The notes under the pieces: model-generated
Told to the model about the DNA's origin: nothing
The model's database searches: none
Seen by the model: only the letters and a program-made list of their open reading frames with translations
Program-made: the position numbers and the translations under genes
Part shown: piece after piece, positions 61,893 through 64,000 of the stretch
Position numbering within the stretch: position 1 is the stretch's first letter
Layout: each line of letters begins with the position of its first letter
Source: Arthrobacter oryzae
Lineage (GTDB): Bacteria; Actinomycetota; Actinomycetes; Actinomycetales; Micrococcaceae
Reading direction: 5' to 3'
NCBI RefSeq assembly: GCF_030718995.1
Contig: NZ_CP132204.1
Coordinates: forward strand, 2,294,001 to 2,358,000
DNA: 64,000 bases

Positions 61893-62983
61893 GCGTTGAC
61901 CTCCTGGTCTGCGGGGGAGCTGGCGGCACTGCCGGTATCTACCCGGCCTGCGGCCGCGTCGGCGATCGCCAGTGCAAACTCAAGGTCATGGATCAGCGTT
62001 TCGGCCGACGGCGGTTCGCCGGTGCCGCTGGCAAGTTCAGCCAATTTGCGCCACTCGCCCTCGTAGCCGTTGTGGCCGAAGGGTCCAAGGACGGTGGTGC
62101 GACCTTCCGTGAGGATCCGGGCGGTTGCCGAGCCGGCGTGGACGTATGACGGCGTGAAGTCGATTCTCAGGGCGGCGTCGTCGCCGATTGCCTCAAACTC
62201 CCAGGACGGTTCCCAGGTGGCATTCATCGCGGCGCGGAGCTCGATGGTGACGCTTCCTGCCCGCAGGGAGATGACGTAGCCGAAGGGGCGCACGATTTCG
62301 GCGTGGAGGACCTCCACCGCCTCAAAGTCAGGGGTGAAGCGGCGGACCAGGGGAAGGTCGTGGATGGCCAGGCCCATCACGCCGCCGGTGAGCATGGCCT
62401 TGATGACTTCGGGGTCGCTGGTATCGGACCCGGGCAGCGGGACACGACCCACGATCTCGGTGGCGAAGTCCTCGAAGCGGGGGTTGGGCGGAAGGACGAT
62501 CGAGGACCGGACAGTGTGCACCTGCTCCGGAAGGTCGCCCCAGGCGTCCTCCGCCGCGAGCCAGCCCGGATCGAAGGTGTGCATTGCGCCCACGATGATC
62601 GGGACGCCGGTTTCGGCTGACACGGCGGAAATTCCGGCTGCCTCTTCACCGCTCATGGCGAACGGCTTTTCGCACAGCACGGCTTTCTTGCCGGCCCGGC
62701 AGCTGGCGATGACCTGTGCTGCGTGGAACTGGTGCGGGCTGCAGATGGCCACGATGTCCACTGCCGGGTCCGCGAGGAGCTCTTCCATGCTGGTGCTGAA
62801 GTTCGCTCCGACCCGGCCGGCCACGGCCTCCGCTACGGCGGGGTCCACGTCCATGATGTGGCGGACTTCGAGGATGTTGCCCAGCCGGGCCAGGGACGGC
62901 AGGTGGATTGCCTGGGTAACAGGCCCTGCGCCGAGAATGCCGACGCCCAGGAGGGCCGGTGATGCCTGTGCTTGGCTCGACAA
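61889..62983 (-). CDS. Gfo/Idh/MocA-family oxidoreductase (copy 1)
   Basis: 364 residues from TTG 62983, placed 8 bases after AGAGG. An open frame up to 63088 crosses a promoter-region repeat and is not favoured. LLGVGILGAGPVTQAIHLPSLARLG, KAVLCEKPFAMSGEEA (EKP) and GGVMGLAIHDLPLVRRF, where the Asp-x-Pro follows the catalytic His. First gene of the cluster, divergent from the ROK regulator. Confidence 0.9.
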   Translation of the reverse strand: MSSQAQASPALLGVGILGAGPVTQAIHLPSLARLGNILEVRHIMDVDPAVAEAVAGRVGANFSTSMEELLADPAVDIVAICSPHQFHAAQVIASCRAGKKAVLCEKPFAMSGEEAAGISAVSAETGVPIIVGAMHTFDPGWLAAEDAWGDLPEQVHTVRSSIVLPPNPRFEDFATEIVGRVPLPGSDTSDPEVIKAMLTGGVMGLAIHDLPLVRRFTPDFEAVEVLHAEIVRPFGYVISLRAGSVTIELRAAMNATWEPSWEFEAIGDDAALRIDFTPSYVHAGSATARILTEGRTTVLGPFGHNGYEGEWRKLAELASGTGEPPSAETLIHDLEFALAIADAAAGRVDTGSAASSPADQEVNA

Positions 62984-62995
62984 GTTGCTTACCTC

Positions 62996-63030
62996 TTTGT
63001 AATAGCTGGAGCGTTTTGTAATAGCTGGAG
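62996..63030. repeat. 16-bp direct repeat upstream of the sugar cluster
   Basis: TTTGTAATAGCTGGAG at 62996-63011 and 63015-63030, identical copies with a 19-bp period, just before the TTG start region. Could be a regulator site or a local duplication. Confidence 0.65.
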
Positions 63031-63104
63031 GTTCCCGGCGATGCCGGTCCCGGTCCAGCTCATGCTCTGGATCAGTGACACCGCTCACAGATCAAGCTAG
63101 AACC

Positions 63105-63130
63105 ACTTTTGTCGATCGTCAAGCAAAAGT
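63105..63130. promoter_or_regulatory. Candidate ROK operator
   Basis: ACTTTTG (63105-63111) and CAAAAGT (63124-63130) form a perfect 7-bp inverted repeat with a 12-base spacer containing GATC, in the 213-bp divergent gap. A related half-site AAACTTATCG follows. The long-armed A/T-rich symmetry is like operators of ROK-type repressors (XylR, NagC). Confidence 0.5.
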
Positions 63131-63195
63131 TGGAAACTTATCGTCATTCTTTCGGTGGCGTGACATGCATAAGAGCTTCGTGCTATCACTGACTC

Positions 63196-64000
63196 ATGAG
63201 TCCAACCTCTGGAAAAGAGACCGGCACAGACGCCGGAACCGATACCGCCCCCGAGGGTGCCGGGAGCCTTTCCCGGGCCGGCGATCTCTTCCAGCTGCTC
63301 CGCGACGGCAAGGCCCGCACCCGGGCCGAGCTGGCCCTGACCACCGGCCTGGCGCGGTCCACTGTGGCGGCCCGCATCGATGCCCTGATTTCCTCAGGGC
63401 TCGTGGGGCCTGCCGGTGAGGCAAGCTCCAGCGGCGGCAGGCCGCCGTCGCGCTTTGCCTTCAACCCTGCCGCCCGCTCCGTGCTGGCAGTCGACGTCGG
63501 GGCCACGCACGTGATCGTTGCCGTCACCGACCTCGGCGGGAACGTCCTCTCCGAGCGGCGCCTGGCCCAGGACGTCGCCGACGGGCCCGAAGCGGTGCTG
63601 GGCCGCGTGGTGGAGGAAGGCAAGACACTCCTCACGGAAGCCGGCCGGACCGTTGCGGACCTCGCCGGCATCGGGATCGGGCTGCCGGGCCCGGTGGAGC
63701 ACGCCACCGGCATGCCGGTGAAGCCGCCCATCATGCCCGGCTGGGACGGGTTCGACGTGGTCCGCTACGTCCAGCGCTCACTCCCGGTCCCCGTGCTGGT
63801 GGACAACGACGTCAACATCATGGCCCTCGGCGAACGTACCGCGTACTGGCCCGAACACGAGAACTTCCTCTTCATCAAAGTGGCCACCGGCATCGGTGCA
63901 GGCATCATCAGCAGCGGGGAACTCCAGCGCGGCGCCAACGGAACCGCAGGAGACCTGGGCCATGTGCGGGTTCCGCGCGGCGACGAAGTCCTGTGCCGCT
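63196..64000 (+). CDS. ROK-family transcriptional regulator (3' end outside window)
   Basis: 268 codons visible from ATG 63196; the gene continues past the edge. N-terminal winged helix about 27-80 (SRAGDLFQLLRDGKARTRAELALTTGLARSTVAARIDALISSGLV), then the sugar-kinase-like ROK domain: VLAVDVGATHVIVAVTDLGGN, GIGIGLPGPVEHATG, LVDNDVNIMALGE, FLFIKVATGIGAGIISSGEL, GTAGDLGHVRV. The window ends at the first Cys of the expected zinc motif (EVLCR). Probably represses the divergent cluster until its sugar binds. Confidence 0.92.
   Translation, partial: MSPTSGKETGTDAGTDTAPEGAGSLSRAGDLFQLLRDGKARTRAELALTTGLARSTVAARIDALISSGLVGPAGEASSSGGRPPSRFAFNPAARSVLAVDVGATHVIVAVTDLGGNVLSERRLAQDVADGPEAVLGRVVEEGKTLLTEAGRTVADLAGIGIGLPGPVEHATGMPVKPPIMPGWDGFDVVRYVQRSLPVPVLVDNDVNIMALGERTAYWPEHENFLFIKVATGIGAGIISSGELQRGANGTAGDLGHVRVPRGDEVLCR

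Overview
The window is about 64 kb of GC-rich actinobacterial chromosome. Gene content and protein style point to Arthrobacter/Pseudarthrobacter (Micrococcaceae): purA, purSQL, ffs-dnaX-recR, lysC, many LLM-, Gfo/Idh- and DUF-type genes, short 4-bp ATGA/GTGA gene overlaps, frequent GTG starts and leaderless-looking promoters. Genus is inferred from memory of the families; no search was run. Most of the window is core or niche-adaptive chromosome. No prophage, CRISPR array or intact insertion sequence was seen.

Left third (1-22.5 kb): a secreted M14 carboxypeptidase, purA, an HPt-like protein without its phospho-histidine, and a PadR-controlled FtsX-type ABC exporter with a palindromic operator. 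These are followed by a probable insertion-sequence relic and an ECF sigma-factor gene split by an in-frame amber codon, still joined to its membrane partner gene. A minus-strand sulfur operon (acsA-sfnG-metY-CoA-binding protein) sits behind a SAM-type riboswitch. Small conserved genes follow, then a DUF559-type nuclease-fold gene bracketed by two copies of the same long palindrome, and purS-purQ-purL.

Middle (22.5-38 kb): two large paralogous secreted subtilases flank a minus-strand operon encoding two Streptomyces-subtilisin-inhibitor-like (SSI) proteins, one a lipoprotein and one apparently cytosolic, with a glycosylase-annotated gene between them. Then come a MarR regulator with a perfect palindromic operator, two paralogous 70-residue proteins, lysC, recR, dnaX and the SRP RNA.

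Right part (38-64 kb): tRNA-Ser(GGA), an MpaB-like protein, an M23 peptidase with a Pro/Thr/Glu repeat tail, glutathione peroxidase, zinc formaldehyde dehydrogenase, a cyclic-nucleotide phosphodiesterase-like enzyme, a Stealth phosphotransferase that probably starts at ATT, a HAD phosphatase, a LytR_C protein, TetR, and a DsbA/FrnE oxidoreductase. From 50.5 to 63 kb lies a ROK-regulated carbohydrate cluster: solute-binding lipoprotein, two permeases, four Gfo/Idh oxidoreductases plus one degenerate relative, two xylose-isomerase-like TIM barrels, a DUF1080 (3-keto-glycoside hydrolase family) protein and a PD40 propeller. This set fits uptake and oxidation/cleavage of glycosides through 3-keto intermediates. 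The transporter ATPase is not encoded here. The ROK gene runs off the right edge.
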